Below are positions 43,096 through 51,721 of a DNA stretch of 64,000 bases, piece after piece (position 1 is the stretch's first letter; the number at the start of each line of letters is the position of its first letter). The translations under genes and the position numbers were made by a program. Origin of the DNA: Polaromonas jejuensis NBRC 106434 (GTDB lineage: Bacteria > Pseudomonadota > Gammaproteobacteria > Burkholderiales > Burkholderiaceae_C); the NCBI RefSeq assembly GCF_001598235.1, contig NZ_BCYO01000004.1:233593-297592 (forward strand), in the 5' to 3' direction. Under the pieces are notes generated by a model, which saw only the letters and a list, made by a program, of their open reading frames with translations, was not told where the DNA came from and did not search any database.

Positions 43096-43818
43096 ATGAA
43101 TACCTGCCAGGTACGACTACAGGCACGCGAGGAAGTGGCCGGCGGCACGATGGCGTTTCATTTTCAGCGGCCAACCGACTTTGCTTTCAAGGCCGGTCAG
43201 GCGATTGATCTGATTCTTCCCGCCGCCGTGGCGGCCGACGGGGCAAACCAACGGCATGCATTTTCTCTCGTGAACGCGCCGTTTGAGAACGAGCTGGTGA
43301 TCGCGACACGCATGCGCGACAGCGTTTTCAAGCGGGCACTCAAGATGTTTCCCATTGGCGGGCAGGTGGAAATAGAAGGGCCTTTCGGTTCCCTTACCCT
43401 GCATAACGAGCGCGCGCGGCCGGCGATATTCATCGCGGGTGGCATTGGCATTACCCCGTTCATGAGCGTGCTGCGCCAGGCGACGCATGATCGACTGCCG
43501 CAGGAGATGGTGCTGCTCTATTCCAATCGGCGTCCCGAAGATGCGGCGTTTCTTCTGGAACTGCAAAACCTTGCGCGGCAGAACGCCAATTTCCAGCTGT
43601 TGCCGACCATGACGGAGATGGATAAATCCGATAGGCCGTGGCAGGGGGAAACCAGTCACATCAGCAAAGAGCTGTTAAGAAAAACCATGAACGGTCTTCA
43701 GAAACCGGTTTTTTATGCAGCGGGACCTCCCGGCCTGGTCGCGGCCATGCGCGAGGTGTTAAATCGCGTCGGTGTCAATGACGACGACATTCGCAGCGAG
43801 GAGTTTTACGGGTACTGA
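43096..43818 (+). CDS. Ferredoxin reductase-like FAD/NAD(P)-binding oxidoreductase
   Basis: FNR-superfamily protein, 240 residues, GGAGG ribosome site eight bases before the ATG at 43096. FAD-binding beta barrel with HAFSLVNAPFENELVIATRM, then the NAD(P) domain IFIAGGIGITPFMSVLRQAT, LLYSNRRPEDAAFLLEL, and C-terminal FYAAGPPGLVAAMREVLNRV with EEFYGY. No iron-sulfur or globin domain is attached. Two-base spacing from folE2 implies co-transcription and perhaps reduction of a pterin or a metal-related substrate. Confidence 0.88.
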   Translation: MNTCQVRLQAREEVAGGTMAFHFQRPTDFAFKAGQAIDLILPAAVAADGANQRHAFSLVNAPFENELVIATRMRDSVFKRALKMFPIGGQVEIEGPFGSLTLHNERARPAIFIAGGIGITPFMSVLRQATHDRLPQEMVLLYSNRRPEDAAFLLELQNLARQNANFQLLPTMTEMDKSDRPWQGETSHISKELLRKTMNGLQKPVFYAAGPPGLVAAMREVLNRVGVNDDDIRSEEFYGY

Positions 43819-43880
43819 GCAGTCGTCGCTACAGTTTTCAAGAGAAATAGCGCGCTAGCCCAATTGGCTTGGACGCAATT

Positions 43881-43898
43881 AGCTATCAAAAAAGAAGC
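43881..43898. repeat. Degenerate GCTAT/AGC mini repeat
   Basis: AGCTATCAAAAAAGAAGC, a decayed member of the GCTAT-N7-ATAGC family, between two converging genes. Confidence 0.45.
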
Positions 43899-43909
43899 GA
43901 GAAGGTCTT

Positions 43910-44239
43910 TTAGATATTGATCTCGAAGCGCGCATCGCCCATGTCCCGGTTCAGGGGCTTTAGCGCGGTCATGATGGCCTTGTCTTCGGCGTTTTCCCAC
44001 AGGGCAATCACTTCGCGCTCGGCGCTGTAATCGTCTTCAGCGAGCTCTTCGGGTGTCAGGTCGCCGAGCAGCGAGCGTGCCAGCATGCAGGCTTGCAGCG
44101 CGGGCACCACATAGTCGGGGCCGCCGACGCCAAGCTCCAGCGCCATGCGAAAGCGCAGTTCGGCGGCGCTGCGCTGGGCCGCACTCAGGCCGGTGGCATC
44201 GACCATTTTGACGGTATAGGTTTGGGCTTTTTCACTCAT
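43910..44239 (-). CDS. Conserved hypothetical protein (109 residues)
   Basis: An acidic, mostly helical small protein: SAAQRSAAELRFRMALELGV, YVVPALQACMLARSLLGDLT, PEELAEDDYSAEREVIALWE. No signal peptide, cysteine motif or known domain is visible. It follows the FemAB-like acetyltransferase gene with a four-base overlap, so the two are translated together. Confidence 0.75.
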   Translation of the reverse strand: MSEKAQTYTVKMVDATGLSAAQRSAAELRFRMALELGVGGPDYVVPALQACMLARSLLGDLTPEELAEDDYSAEREVIALWENAEDKAIMTALKPLNRDMGDARFEINI

Positions 44240-45504
44240 GGGGTGTTCCTTGCTGATTTTGTTGCCGGGGCCGCTGGGGAGGGCGCCTTGAAGGGGCTGC
44301 GCCTTTCCAGATCGTCCAGGTAGTTGTCTATGCCCGCGCCTTCGCGTTCCAGGAAGCGCTCGACTGCATCCGCAAACGCCGGATGCGCCAGCCAGTGCGC
44401 GCTGGTGGTTTTCACCGGCAGCAGGGCGCGGGCCATCTTGTGCTCGCCCTGGGCGCCGCCTTCAAAACGCTGGAAGCCATGGTCTATGCACCACTGCAGC
44501 GGCTGGTAGTAGCAGGCTTCAAAATGCAGGCAGTCCACACGGGCCAGCGCGCCCCAGTAGCGGCCGTAGGCGGTCAGGCCTGACGAGGCATCTTGTGCGT
44601 TGTTTTGGCCTCCAGCCCTTTCCGGATATGCGCTGATAGCTATCAAACTGCTAGCAATTGGCTGGCGTTTGCCGCCCGCGCCGGTGTGCTCGGCGACAAA
44701 CAGCAGCCAGTTCTCCGGCATGCTGTCCTGCATGCGCCGGAAGAAGTCGCGGCTGAGGTAGGGCGCGTTGCCGTGCTCGTAGTAGGTGCGCTCGTAGCAG
44801 CGGTAGAAAAAATCCCAGTCGGCGTTGCTGATGTCTTTGCCCAGCGACCAGCGGAAGCTGATGCCGGCGTCAAGCACCTTGCGGCGCTCCTGGCGGATTT
44901 TCTTGCGCTTTTCCTGGCTCAGCGACATCAGGAAGTCGTCGAAGTCGCGGTAGCTATTGTTCTGCCAGTGGAATTGGACGGTATGGCGCAACATCAGTCC
45001 GGCTTCTTCGCAGGCCGCTACGTCTTCGTCGGCGCTGAACAGCAGGTGCAGCGACGACAGTTTTTCCTCCTCGCACCAGGCCAGCAGCGCCTTGAGCAGC
45101 CGCAGGCGCTCGGCGGCGTTGCGCGCCAGCAGCCGGGCGCCGGGCACGGGCGTGAAGGGCACGGCGACCACGGCCTTGGGGTAGTAGGCCAGGCCGTGCT
45201 GCGCGTAGGCATTGGCCCAGGCGTGGTCAAACACGTATTCGCCGTAGGAGTGGTCCTTGAGATACAGGGCGCAAGCGCCCGCCAGGGTGCTGCCCCGCCA
45301 GAGCGTGACAAAGCGCGGCGTCCAGCCGGTGTCTGGCGCGGCGCAGCCGCTTTCGTGCAGCGCGGCCAGGTATTCGTGGCGCATGAAGGGGCTGGGGGCG
45401 CCGTCCGGGCTCTGCGCGGCGAGCAGCGCATTCCACTGCTCGCCAGGGACCTCCAGCGGCGAATCCAGCACGCGGATGACATAATCGTTTGAGCTGTTTT
45501 TCAC
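44236..45504 (-). CDS. GNAT/FemAB-like acyltransferase (DUF482, peptidoglycan-type)
   Basis: A 422-residue two-lobed GNAT protein. The N-terminus NDYVIRVLDSPLEVPGEQWN and PFMRHEYLAALHESGCAAPD, then the central QNNSYRDFDDFLMSLSQEKR, KKIRQERRKVLDAGISF and the C-terminal CYYQPLQWCIDHGFQRFEGG with QGEHKMARALLP are hallmarks of this family. I choose the GTG at 45504, which leads directly to the conserved VIRVLDS; the frame to 45555 overlaps nadE. Substrate is unknown. A mini palindrome occurs within codons 284-289. Confidence 0.85.
   Translation of the reverse strand: MKNSSNDYVIRVLDSPLEVPGEQWNALLAAQSPDGAPSPFMRHEYLAALHESGCAAPDTGWTPRFVTLWRGSTLAGACALYLKDHSYGEYVFDHAWANAYAQHGLAYYPKAVVAVPFTPVPGARLLARNAAERLRLLKALLAWCEEEKLSSLHLLFSADEDVAACEEAGLMLRHTVQFHWQNNSYRDFDDFLMSLSQEKRKKIRQERRKVLDAGISFRWSLGKDISNADWDFFYRCYERTYYEHGNAPYLSRDFFRRMQDSMPENWLLFVAEHTGAGGKRQPIASSLIAISAYPERAGGQNNAQDASSGLTAYGRYWGALARVDCLHFEACYYQPLQWCIDHGFQRFEGGAQGEHKMARALLPVKTTSAHWLAHPAFADAVERFLEREGAGIDNYLDDLERRSPFKAPSPAAPATKSARNTP
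44638..44655. repeat. GCTAT/TAGC mini repeat inside the acyltransferase gene
   Basis: AGCTATCAAACTGCTAGC. On the coding strand it is read GCT AGC AGT TTG ATA GC, giving A-S-S-L-I-A, the same frame as in the Bug and nadE copies. Confidence 0.6.
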
Positions 45505-45548
45505 GTGTCTTATTGTGCTATTTGTGCTGTTCTGGGGTTGATTTCTAC

Positions 45549-47237
45549 ATGCCACTCAAAATTTGCGTTGCCCAACTGAACTACTGCGTGGGCGACATGC
45601 CGGGCAATGCGCAAAAAATCATTGATGCGGCCCGCACGGCCTATGCGGACGGCGCGCGGCTGCTGCTGACGCCCGAGCTGGCGATTTGCGGCTATGCGGC
45701 CGAAGACCTGTTTTTGCGCCCGTCGTTTATCCAAGCCTGCGATGATGCCGTGAATCGGGTGGCCCATGAGCTGGCCGGGTTAAAAGGCCTGACGGTGGTG
45801 GTGGGCACGCCCACCCACGGCGACAACGGCAAGGGCCTGCGCACCAAAAGCGTGGAAGTGCAGCAGCGCCACAACGCCGCCAGGGTGCTGCGCGAGGGCC
45901 GCATCATTGAGACCTACGCCAAGCGCGAACTGCCCAATTACCAGGTGTTTGACGAGCGCCGCTATTTCACGCCGGGGCAGGGCACCTGCGTGTTTCAGGC
46001 CGGCGAGGGGGCCGAGGCCATCAGTGTCGGCCTGCTGATCTGCGAGGACGCCTGGTTCGAGGAGCCGGCGCGGCTGGCCAAGGCGTCGGGCGCCGAGCTG
46101 CTGGTGGTGATCAACGCCTCACCCTTTCACGTGGGCAAGGGCGGTGAGCGCGAGCTGATGATGCGCAAGCGGGCACTGGCGACCGGCCTGCCGCTGGTGT
46201 ATGCGCACCTGGTGGGCGGGCAGGACGAAATCGTGTTTGAAGGCCACTCGTTTGCGCTGCAGGCCGATGGCACGCTGGCCGGGCGGGCCGAGAGTTTCAA
46301 GGAGAATCTGTTTGTAGCCCAGGCAGAGCGGGTGCAGGAAGCTATTAAATTGATAGCGAATATTGAACCCGAGCGCAGCAACGAGGCCGACCTGTGGGAC
46401 GCGCTGGTGCTGGGCGTGCGCGACTACCTTGGCAAGAACGGCTTTCCGGGGGCGATTCTGGGCTTGTCCGGCGGCATTGACTCGGCGCTGGTGCTGGCGA
46501 TTGCCGTGGATGCCCTGGGCGCCGACAAGGTGCGCGCGGTGATGATGCCTTCGCCCTACACGGCCGATATTTCATGGCTGGACGCGCGCGAGATGGCCCA
46601 GCGCGTGAAGGTGCGCTACGACGAGATTTCCATCGTTCCCGAATTTGAAGCTTTCAAGGCCTCGCTGGCCCATGAGTTCAAGGGCCTGAAGGAAGACGCC
46701 ACCGAAGAAAACATCCAGGCGCGCATTCGCGGGGTGTTTTTGATGGCGCTGTCCAACAAGTTCGGCTCGATTGTGCTGACCACCGGCAACAAGAGCGAAA
46801 TGGCCACCGGCTACTGCACGCTGTACGGCGACATGGCGGGCGGCTTCGCGGTCATCAAGGACCTGCTGAAAACCTCGGTCTTCCGCCTGGCGCGCTGGCG
46901 CAATGCCAACGATCCTTATGGCACAGGCCTCAACCCGATTCCCGAGCGCATCATCACGCGGCCACCCAGCGCCGAGCTGCGCCCCGACCAGACCGACCAG
47001 GACAGCCTGCCGCCCTACGAGGTGCTGGACGCGATCCTGGAGCGCTACATGGAGAACGACCAGGGCGTGGAGGCCATCGTCGCCGCCGGGTTTGACCGCG
47101 CATTGGTCGTGCGCGTGGCCCAACTGATCAGGATCAATGAGTACAAGCGCCGCCAGGCGCCCGTCGGCATCCGGGTCACGCACCGCAGCTTCGGCAAGGA
47201 CTGGCGCTATCCGATCACCAGCAAATTTCGGGCATAA
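45549..47237 (+). CDS. nadE: Glutamine-dependent NAD+ synthetase
   Basis: A 562-residue two-domain enzyme making NAD+ from deamido-NAD, ATP and glutamine. Residues 1-260 are a carbon-nitrogen hydrolase domain with Glu in LLLTPELAICGYAAEDL, Lys in TYAKRELPNYQVF and Cys in VGLLICEDAWFE. Residues 290-562 are the synthetase with P-loop LSGGIDSALVLAIAVDALGA and TTGNKSEMATGYCTLYGDMA. Start ATG at 45549. The interdomain linker contains the mini palindrome, read as A-I-K-L-I-A. Confidence 0.96.
   Translation: MPLKICVAQLNYCVGDMPGNAQKIIDAARTAYADGARLLLTPELAICGYAAEDLFLRPSFIQACDDAVNRVAHELAGLKGLTVVVGTPTHGDNGKGLRTKSVEVQQRHNAARVLREGRIIETYAKRELPNYQVFDERRYFTPGQGTCVFQAGEGAEAISVGLLICEDAWFEEPARLAKASGAELLVVINASPFHVGKGGERELMMRKRALATGLPLVYAHLVGGQDEIVFEGHSFALQADGTLAGRAESFKENLFVAQAERVQEAIKLIANIEPERSNEADLWDALVLGVRDYLGKNGFPGAILGLSGGIDSALVLAIAVDALGADKVRAVMMPSPYTADISWLDAREMAQRVKVRYDEISIVPEFEAFKASLAHEFKGLKEDATEENIQARIRGVFLMALSNKFGSIVLTTGNKSEMATGYCTLYGDMAGGFAVIKDLLKTSVFRLARWRNANDPYGTGLNPIPERIITRPPSAELRPDQTDQDSLPPYEVLDAILERYMENDQGVEAIVAAGFDRALVVRVAQLIRINEYKRRQAPVGIRVTHRSFGKDWRYPITSKFRA
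46342..46358. repeat. GCTAT-N7-ATAGC repeat inside nadE
   Basis: GCTATTAAATTGATAGC, nearly a full 17-base palindrome, in the codons joining the amidase and synthetase domains. Confidence 0.75.
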
Positions 47238-47305
47238 GCCGCCAGGCCGGGCGCAGTTTTTTCATCCGCGTTACATTCCAAGCATTCTTAAAATTCATAC
47301 TTTAG

Positions 47306-47662
<357 letters not shown>

Positions 47663-47667
47663 TTGGG

Positions 47668-47713
47668 CCCCCACGGTCACTCACTGTGTGTAGCTCCCTG
47701 CCCCCCGAGGGGG
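47668..47713. repeat. CCCCCACGG-type GC-rich repeat, copy 1
   Basis: 46-base unit from CCCCCACGGTCACTCAC to the CCCCCCGAGGGGG block. It is repeated 84 bases later with small differences. Confidence 0.7.
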
Positions 47714-47751
47714 CCGTCGCTTGCTCGGGGCGGCCCTTCGCGGCGCGGTAG

Positions 47752-47796
47752 CCCCCACGGTCGTTCACTGCGTGTAGCTCCCTGCCCCCGAGGGGG
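47752..47796. repeat. CCCCCACGG-type GC-rich repeat, copy 2
   Basis: 45-base unit, near-identical to 47668-47713 apart from a few substitutions and one C fewer in the C run. Its end forms the glnB terminator stem. Confidence 0.7.
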
Positions 47797-47807
47797 CAGA
47801 TTTTTCT
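47782..47807 (+). terminator. Probable glnB terminator within the repeat
   Basis: CTGCCC and GGGCAG arms (extended CTGCCCCC/GGGGGCAG) around a CG-rich turn, followed by ATTTTTCTT. Confidence 0.7.
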
Positions 47808-47859
47808 TGCGGGCGGCCCTTCGCTGCGTTCGCTGGCCGCAGCGCTTGGGTGGGTTGTG

Positions 47860-48468
47860 TCAGATCTGGTCCAGCCGATCGGTGGGCGCTGTCATGCCGG
47901 CAGCCTGAACCAGCGCCTCCAGAAGCGGCTCTACTTCGCTGCCGGTGCGGATCAGCCCCATCTGCCAGTCCGACATGAAGCCGGACGTCACGGCCGACTG
48001 CAGGAAGCTCAGCAGGCTGTCGTAATAGCCGCCCAGATTGAGCAGGCCCACGGGCTTGTTGTGATAGCCCAGCTGGCGCCAGGTCCAGACTTCAAAAAAT
48101 TCTTCCAGCGTGCCAATGCCGCCGGGCAGGGCCAAAAAGGCATCGGCATGCTCGGCCATGATGCGCTTGCGCTCGTGCATGTTGTCGACAACGTGCAATT
48201 GGGTGCAGCCGGTGTGGGCCCATTCCTTTTCCACCAGCGCCTTGGGAATCACGCCAATCACCCGGCCGCCCGCGGCCAGGGCCGCGTCGGCCATGATGCC
48301 CATCAGGCCGTTGTGGCCGCCGCCGTAAACCAGCTGGCCGCCATGTGTGGCGATCCAGGTGCCGATCTGGCGGGCCACCGCGGCGAATTCTGCCTGGTTG
48401 CCCAGGCGCGAGCCGCAGTACACACACAATGAAAAGGCGGGTTGTTTCATAGGGGTCGGTTCAGTCAT
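47860..48468 (-). CDS. LOG-family protein (TIGR00730), nucleotide phosphoribohydrolase-like
   Basis: Rossmann-fold protein, about 202 residues. The phosphate-binding motif is PGGIGTLEEFFEVWTW, preceded by GGHNGLMGIMADAALAAGG and MHERKRIMAEHADAFLAL. LOG-type members release free cytokinin-like base from the nucleoside monophosphate. The start is uncertain: ATG at 48468 and 48450 are both possible, and neither has a clear ribosome site; the frame to 48504 overlaps the dgkA end. Confidence 0.88.
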   Translation of the reverse strand: MTEPTPMKQPAFSLCVYCGSRLGNQAEFAAVARQIGTWIATHGGQLVYGGGHNGLMGIMADAALAAGGRVIGVIPKALVEKEWAHTGCTQLHVVDNMHERKRIMAEHADAFLALPGGIGTLEEFFEVWTWRQLGYHNKPVGLLNLGGYYDSLLSFLQSAVTSGFMSDWQMGLIRTGSEVEPLLEALVQAAGMTAPTDRLDQI

Positions 48469-48493
48469 GGCGTTGATCGGGGCACTTCGAAAA

Positions 48494-48952
48494 TCAGGCG
48501 GCAAAACGGTGAAACAGCGCCATCGCCCAGGTGCCCGCGCAGAGCAGCAGGCTCAGCAGCACGGCGGCGCTGCCCATGTCCTTGGCGCGTTTGGAGAGGT
48601 CGTGCCATTCGGGGCCTATGCGGTCGATGGCGGTTTCTATGCCGGTGTTGAGCAACTCGACAATCATGATGAGAACGACCGTGCCGGCCAGCAAAACGGT
48701 TTCCACCCAGTTGCGGCCCAGCCAGAAGGCGGCGGGAATCAGCACGATGGAGGCGATGGCCTCCTGGCGAAAAGCCGTTTCGTTCCAGCCGGCGCGCAGT
48801 CCGGCCATGGAGTAGCCGGCGGCATGCCAGACGCGGCTCAGGCCCTTGCGGCTTTTTTGCGGGTTGACCGGCGCATCGCCGGGCAGGGGGTTGCCGGCGC
48901 TATTTGGTGGAGGGGCTGAGGTGGGCGTTGAAAGCGGGACGGGTTCGGTCAT
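48494..48952 (-). CDS. dgkA: Diacylglycerol kinase
   Basis: Small membrane kinase, 152 residues, about 30 longer than E. coli DgkA because of a proline-rich N-terminus (PLSTPTSAPPPNSAGNPLPG). The catalytic core is seen as GLRAGWNETAFRQEAIASIV, ELLNTGIETAIDRIGPEWHD and LSKRAKDMGSAAVLLSLLLC, with three transmembrane spans. It recycles diacylglycerol to phosphatidate. Lies just upstream of the LOG gene in the same direction. Confidence 0.93.
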   Translation of the reverse strand: MTEPVPLSTPTSAPPPNSAGNPLPGDAPVNPQKSRKGLSRVWHAAGYSMAGLRAGWNETAFRQEAIASIVLIPAAFWLGRNWVETVLLAGTVVLIMIVELLNTGIETAIDRIGPEWHDLSKRAKDMGSAAVLLSLLLCAGTWAMALFHRFAA

Positions 48953-48988
48953 GAGGGGATTGTCTCGCAGCTTTGTGGCAGTTTGCGC

Positions 48989-49603
48989 TCAGGGCTGATC
49001 GGGTGCGGTGGCCTTGCTGCCTGCCTGGCGCTTCGCTTTGGCGGGAGCCACCCAGGTGACCAGCCGCGTGCCGGCCCAGGCGTCGTGCCAGAACTGCTTT
49101 TGCGGATGAAAACGCGCCAGAATTGCCCAGATAGGCACCCAGCCCAGGGTCAATACAGCCCCTTCCCGGGCCGGCAAATTCAGCAGCCAGCTCAGCGCCA
49201 GCGGCGGCAAAAACCACAGCCAGCTCAAGGCATAGCGCAGCAAGGCGCGGGTTTGGGTGATGGGTGCGCCATGCACATCTACCACGCGGATGTTCCAGGT
49301 TTTCATGGCCAGCGTCTGGCCTTTGGCCCAGAACCAGACGAAATAGATGCCGAAAATGACAAACAGAAAGGCCTGCTGCGCATGCCGGTTGTCCAGCGCG
49401 TGGCGGGTCTGGCTCAGGGTGCTGAACAGGTAGTCGGCGATGAAGGCCACGCCAAACATCAGCATGCCTTCGTACATCCAGCAGGCCATGCGCCGGGGGA
49501 GGGACGGTGTTTGTGGATTGGGAACTATCAATTTTGTAGCTGTAAGTTGGCGACAGCCGTGGGCTGCAGCACTGATTGAGGAATAAAACCGGGCCAGCTG
49601 CAC
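48989..49603 (-). CDS. RDD-family membrane protein
   Basis: About 204 residues with the RDD domain: PSLPRRMACWMYEGMLMFGV (the Arg of the motif), then AFLFVIFGIYFVWFWAKGQT, the short MKTWNIRVVDVHGAPI hairpin and RYALSWLWFLPPLALSWL. Transport or envelope function is supposed for such proteins but unproven. The start is uncertain: the GTG at 49603 gives 30 leading residues that include the mini palindrome; a later start is possible. Confidence 0.8.
   Translation of the reverse strand: MQLARFYSSISAAAHGCRQLTATKLIVPNPQTPSLPRRMACWMYEGMLMFGVAFIADYLFSTLSQTRHALDNRHAQQAFLFVIFGIYFVWFWAKGQTLAMKTWNIRVVDVHGAPITQTRALLRYALSWLWFLPPLALSWLLNLPAREGAVLTLGWVPIWAILARFHPQKQFWHDAWAGTRLVTWVAPAKAKRQAGSKATAPDQP
49525..49540. 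repeat. GCTAC/GATAG mini repeat near the RDD start
   Basis: On the minus strand GCTACAAAATTGATAG, a near match to the GCTAT-N7-ATAGC family, within or just before the RDD coding region. Confidence 0.5.
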
Positions 49604-49618
49604 CCTGGCGGTTCGTCG

Positions 49619-50389
49619 TCAGTGCTGGGGTACCGCGCCAGGTATGTCGGCGGCCGTTTGACCAGCCGGCGGCACGGCCGGGCTGGCGGCTGCCGGCGCA
49701 GGGGAAGGCGTGATTTTAGGCGCAGCCTTGACGCCTGGTTTGCCGTTGTGGGGCGGGACTGCGGCCAGCTTTTGTGGCGACACGGGCTTGACGGCCGTGG
49801 CGGCGCCAGCCGGCTTGGGGCTGGCCTTGGCCGCCAGCTTCTGCTTTTCTTCGGGGCTCAGGGCCTGGTAGGTCTGCCACTTGGCCTTCTTCTCTTCGGG
49901 TGTCAATTGCTTGGACAGCTCCTTGGTTTTGCCAAAGTTAAGTCGTGCCTGGGCGCGCTGCTGCGGGCTGAGGGTGACCCACTCGTTCATGCGGCTGTGC
50001 ATGGTGGCCTGGCCTTCGGGGGAGAGCGAAGGGTAGTTTTTGGAGATTTCCAGCCATTTGCGCTTTTGCGGCTCACTGGTGGTGTTCCAGCTGGAAGCCA
50101 GCGGCATGAGCGCCTGCTGTTGCATGGGCGTGAGTTCCGCCCAGGAGGGACCGGAAGGTGCCGCTTTGGCGGATGCGGCGACGGAAGCCTTGCCCGCTAC
50201 GGGCGCGCTGGGGGCCGTAGCTGGCTTGGGGGCTTGGGCAAAGCTGGCGGCACTGAAGGCCAGCAGGATGCTGGACGCCAGCAGCAGCGCCTTCAAAACA
50301 CGGGCCGCCGGCATCTGCCTCATTCCCCGGGGCTGGCGGCGGGATTTGGGGGGCAATGGCGCAGAGGTAAAGACTGCGTGCGCGGTCAT
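49619..50389 (-). CDS. DUF3106-domain secreted protein
   Basis: A 256-residue protein with a signal peptide (VLKALLLASSILLAFSAASFAQ) and then Ala/Pro-rich linkers. The DUF3106 repeats follow: WAELTPMQQQALMPLASSWN, KRKWLEISKNYPSLSPEGQA and MHSRMNEWVTLSPQQRAQAR. The Pro/Ala tail looks disordered. Third gene of a cassette with an ECF sigma factor and DUF3619; its ATG overlaps the DUF3619 stop as ATGA. Probably periplasmic; role not known. Confidence 0.88.
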   Translation of the reverse strand: MTAHAVFTSAPLPPKSRRQPRGMRQMPAARVLKALLLASSILLAFSAASFAQAPKPATAPSAPVAGKASVAASAKAAPSGPSWAELTPMQQQALMPLASSWNTTSEPQKRKWLEISKNYPSLSPEGQATMHSRMNEWVTLSPQQRAQARLNFGKTKELSKQLTPEEKKAKWQTYQALSPEEKQKLAAKASPKPAGAATAVKPVSPQKLAAVPPHNGKPGVKAAPKITPSPAPAAASPAVPPAGQTAADIPGAVPQH

Positions 50390-50832
50390 TGGACGGTGGG
50401 TGCCTGGCGTGTGGCCTTGAGGAACTGGACAAAACCGGGGTCCGCGAATGCGGCCGGGGGCAGCTCATCGGTCAGCAGTGCCACGTCCACCTCGGCCAGC
50501 TCCCGGGCGCGGTTGTCGTTCTGGATCGAATTGATGACGAGCAGGCCAACCACCAGGGCAATGAGCGGCAGCACCGAGCCAATGCGGGACCACCAGCTCA
50601 GGCCGTCATCCGAGCCCCAGCTGAGTGCCGCGCTACCGCCAGCGTTGACCACGCCGCCAGCGGTTTCGGTTTTTGCAATTTTGCGCTGGGAAATAGCCCG
50701 GGAGCGGGCGGCACGCAGGCGCTCCGAAATGTCGTAAGGCAGGTCAGCCACGCCTTCGGACAGGTAGGAGGCGGCTTTCAGGCCGAAACGCTCTTGCAGG
50801 ATGTCTGCTCTTTGCTGTAGTGAATTAGTCAT
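50386..50832 (-). CDS. DUF3619-family membrane protein (possible anti-sigma partner)
   Basis: A 148-residue single-span protein: cytoplasmic N-terminus ERFGLKAASYLSEGVADLPY, DISERLRAARSRAISQRK, one transmembrane span IGSVLPLIALVVGLLVINSI and a C-terminal DVALLTDELPPAAFADPGFV. Its start overlaps the sigma stop (ATGA). The topology and position suit an anti-sigma factor, but no zinc-type motif is present. Confidence 0.88.
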   Translation of the reverse strand: MTNSLQQRADILQERFGLKAASYLSEGVADLPYDISERLRAARSRAISQRKIAKTETAGGVVNAGGSAALSWGSDDGLSWWSRIGSVLPLIALVVGLLVINSIQNDNRARELAEVDVALLTDELPPAAFADPGFVQFLKATRQAPTVQ

Positions 50833-51395
50833 AGTTTTATCCCTTTGGCACTCAGCGCTTTACTGAGGGCCTGAACCGCGCGGGAGCAGTGTGTTTTGAC
50901 GCTGCCTTCCGAGCAACCCATGGCTGCCGCGGTTTCCGCCACATCCATTTCCTCCCAGTAACGCATCAGAAACGCTTCCCGTTGACGGCCGGGCAACTCC
51001 TTTACCTGCAACTCAATCTGGTGCAATATCTGCGCCCGCTCCGTGGCGTCCTGGGCGCTTTCTGTTCCCTCTGAGTTGGTCAGGGTCTCCAAAGTTTCCA
51101 AAAGATCAAAATCGCCGTCTTCTCCGGCCGATTCGAAGTCGCTCATGTTGGAAAAAAGGGCGTTCCGGGTCTTGCGGCGGCGAAACCAGTCCAGCGTGGT
51201 ATTGGACAGAATCCGCTGGAACAGCATGGGCAGCTCGGAGGCGGGCTTGTCGCCATAGTGCTGTGCCAGTTTCATCATGCTGTCCTGAACGATGTCAAGC
51301 GCAGCCTCCTCGTCCCGCACGTGGTAAATGCTGCGTTTGAAAGCCCGTTTTTCAACGTTCTTCAGGAAATCAGATAGTTCTTGTTCAGTTGCCAA
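50829..51395 (-). CDS. ECF-type RNA polymerase sigma factor
   Basis: A 188-residue sigma-70 protein with regions 2 and 4 only. Region 2 is RDEEAALDIVQDSMMKLAQH and ILSNTTLDWFRRRKTRN; region 4 is LPGRQREAFLMRYWEEMDVA, ETAAAMGCSEGSVKTHCSRA. I choose TTG at 51395, because the conserved ATEQELSDFLKNVEKRAFKR begins there; the frame to 51455 adds nonconserved residues. Heads the sigma-DUF3619-DUF3106 cassette. Confidence 0.88.
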   Translation of the reverse strand: MATEQELSDFLKNVEKRAFKRSIYHVRDEEAALDIVQDSMMKLAQHYGDKPASELPMLFQRILSNTTLDWFRRRKTRNALFSNMSDFESAGEDGDFDLLETLETLTNSEGTESAQDATERAQILHQIELQVKELPGRQREAFLMRYWEEMDVAETAAAMGCSEGSVKTHCSRAVQALSKALSAKGIKL

Positions 51396-51721
51396 CGGTA
51401 TGGTTTTCCGGTTCGTCCAGCGCTGTCGTGCTTGCGGTCTGCCGATGCCGCTCAAGTCATGCGCACCAGGCTTGCTATTCGAGGATACAGCTGGAAAATT
51501 ATCGCATCACGGCCAGCCCGGCCGGGCGCCTTTTCGGCCTGTGCGGCCATTGTGCAACGCGAAATGTCATAATATGGCTGCAATTCAAAAGGCAAACGGG
51601 TCATGGCTCGGCGGATTATGTTTCTGCTTATGGTCCTGGTCTCAAGTTTCGACGCCGCTTCACGAGAGTGGGCGAAGAGGCACCCAAGGTATTTCGTTAG
51701 AGAAATTCACAAAGGTTCATC

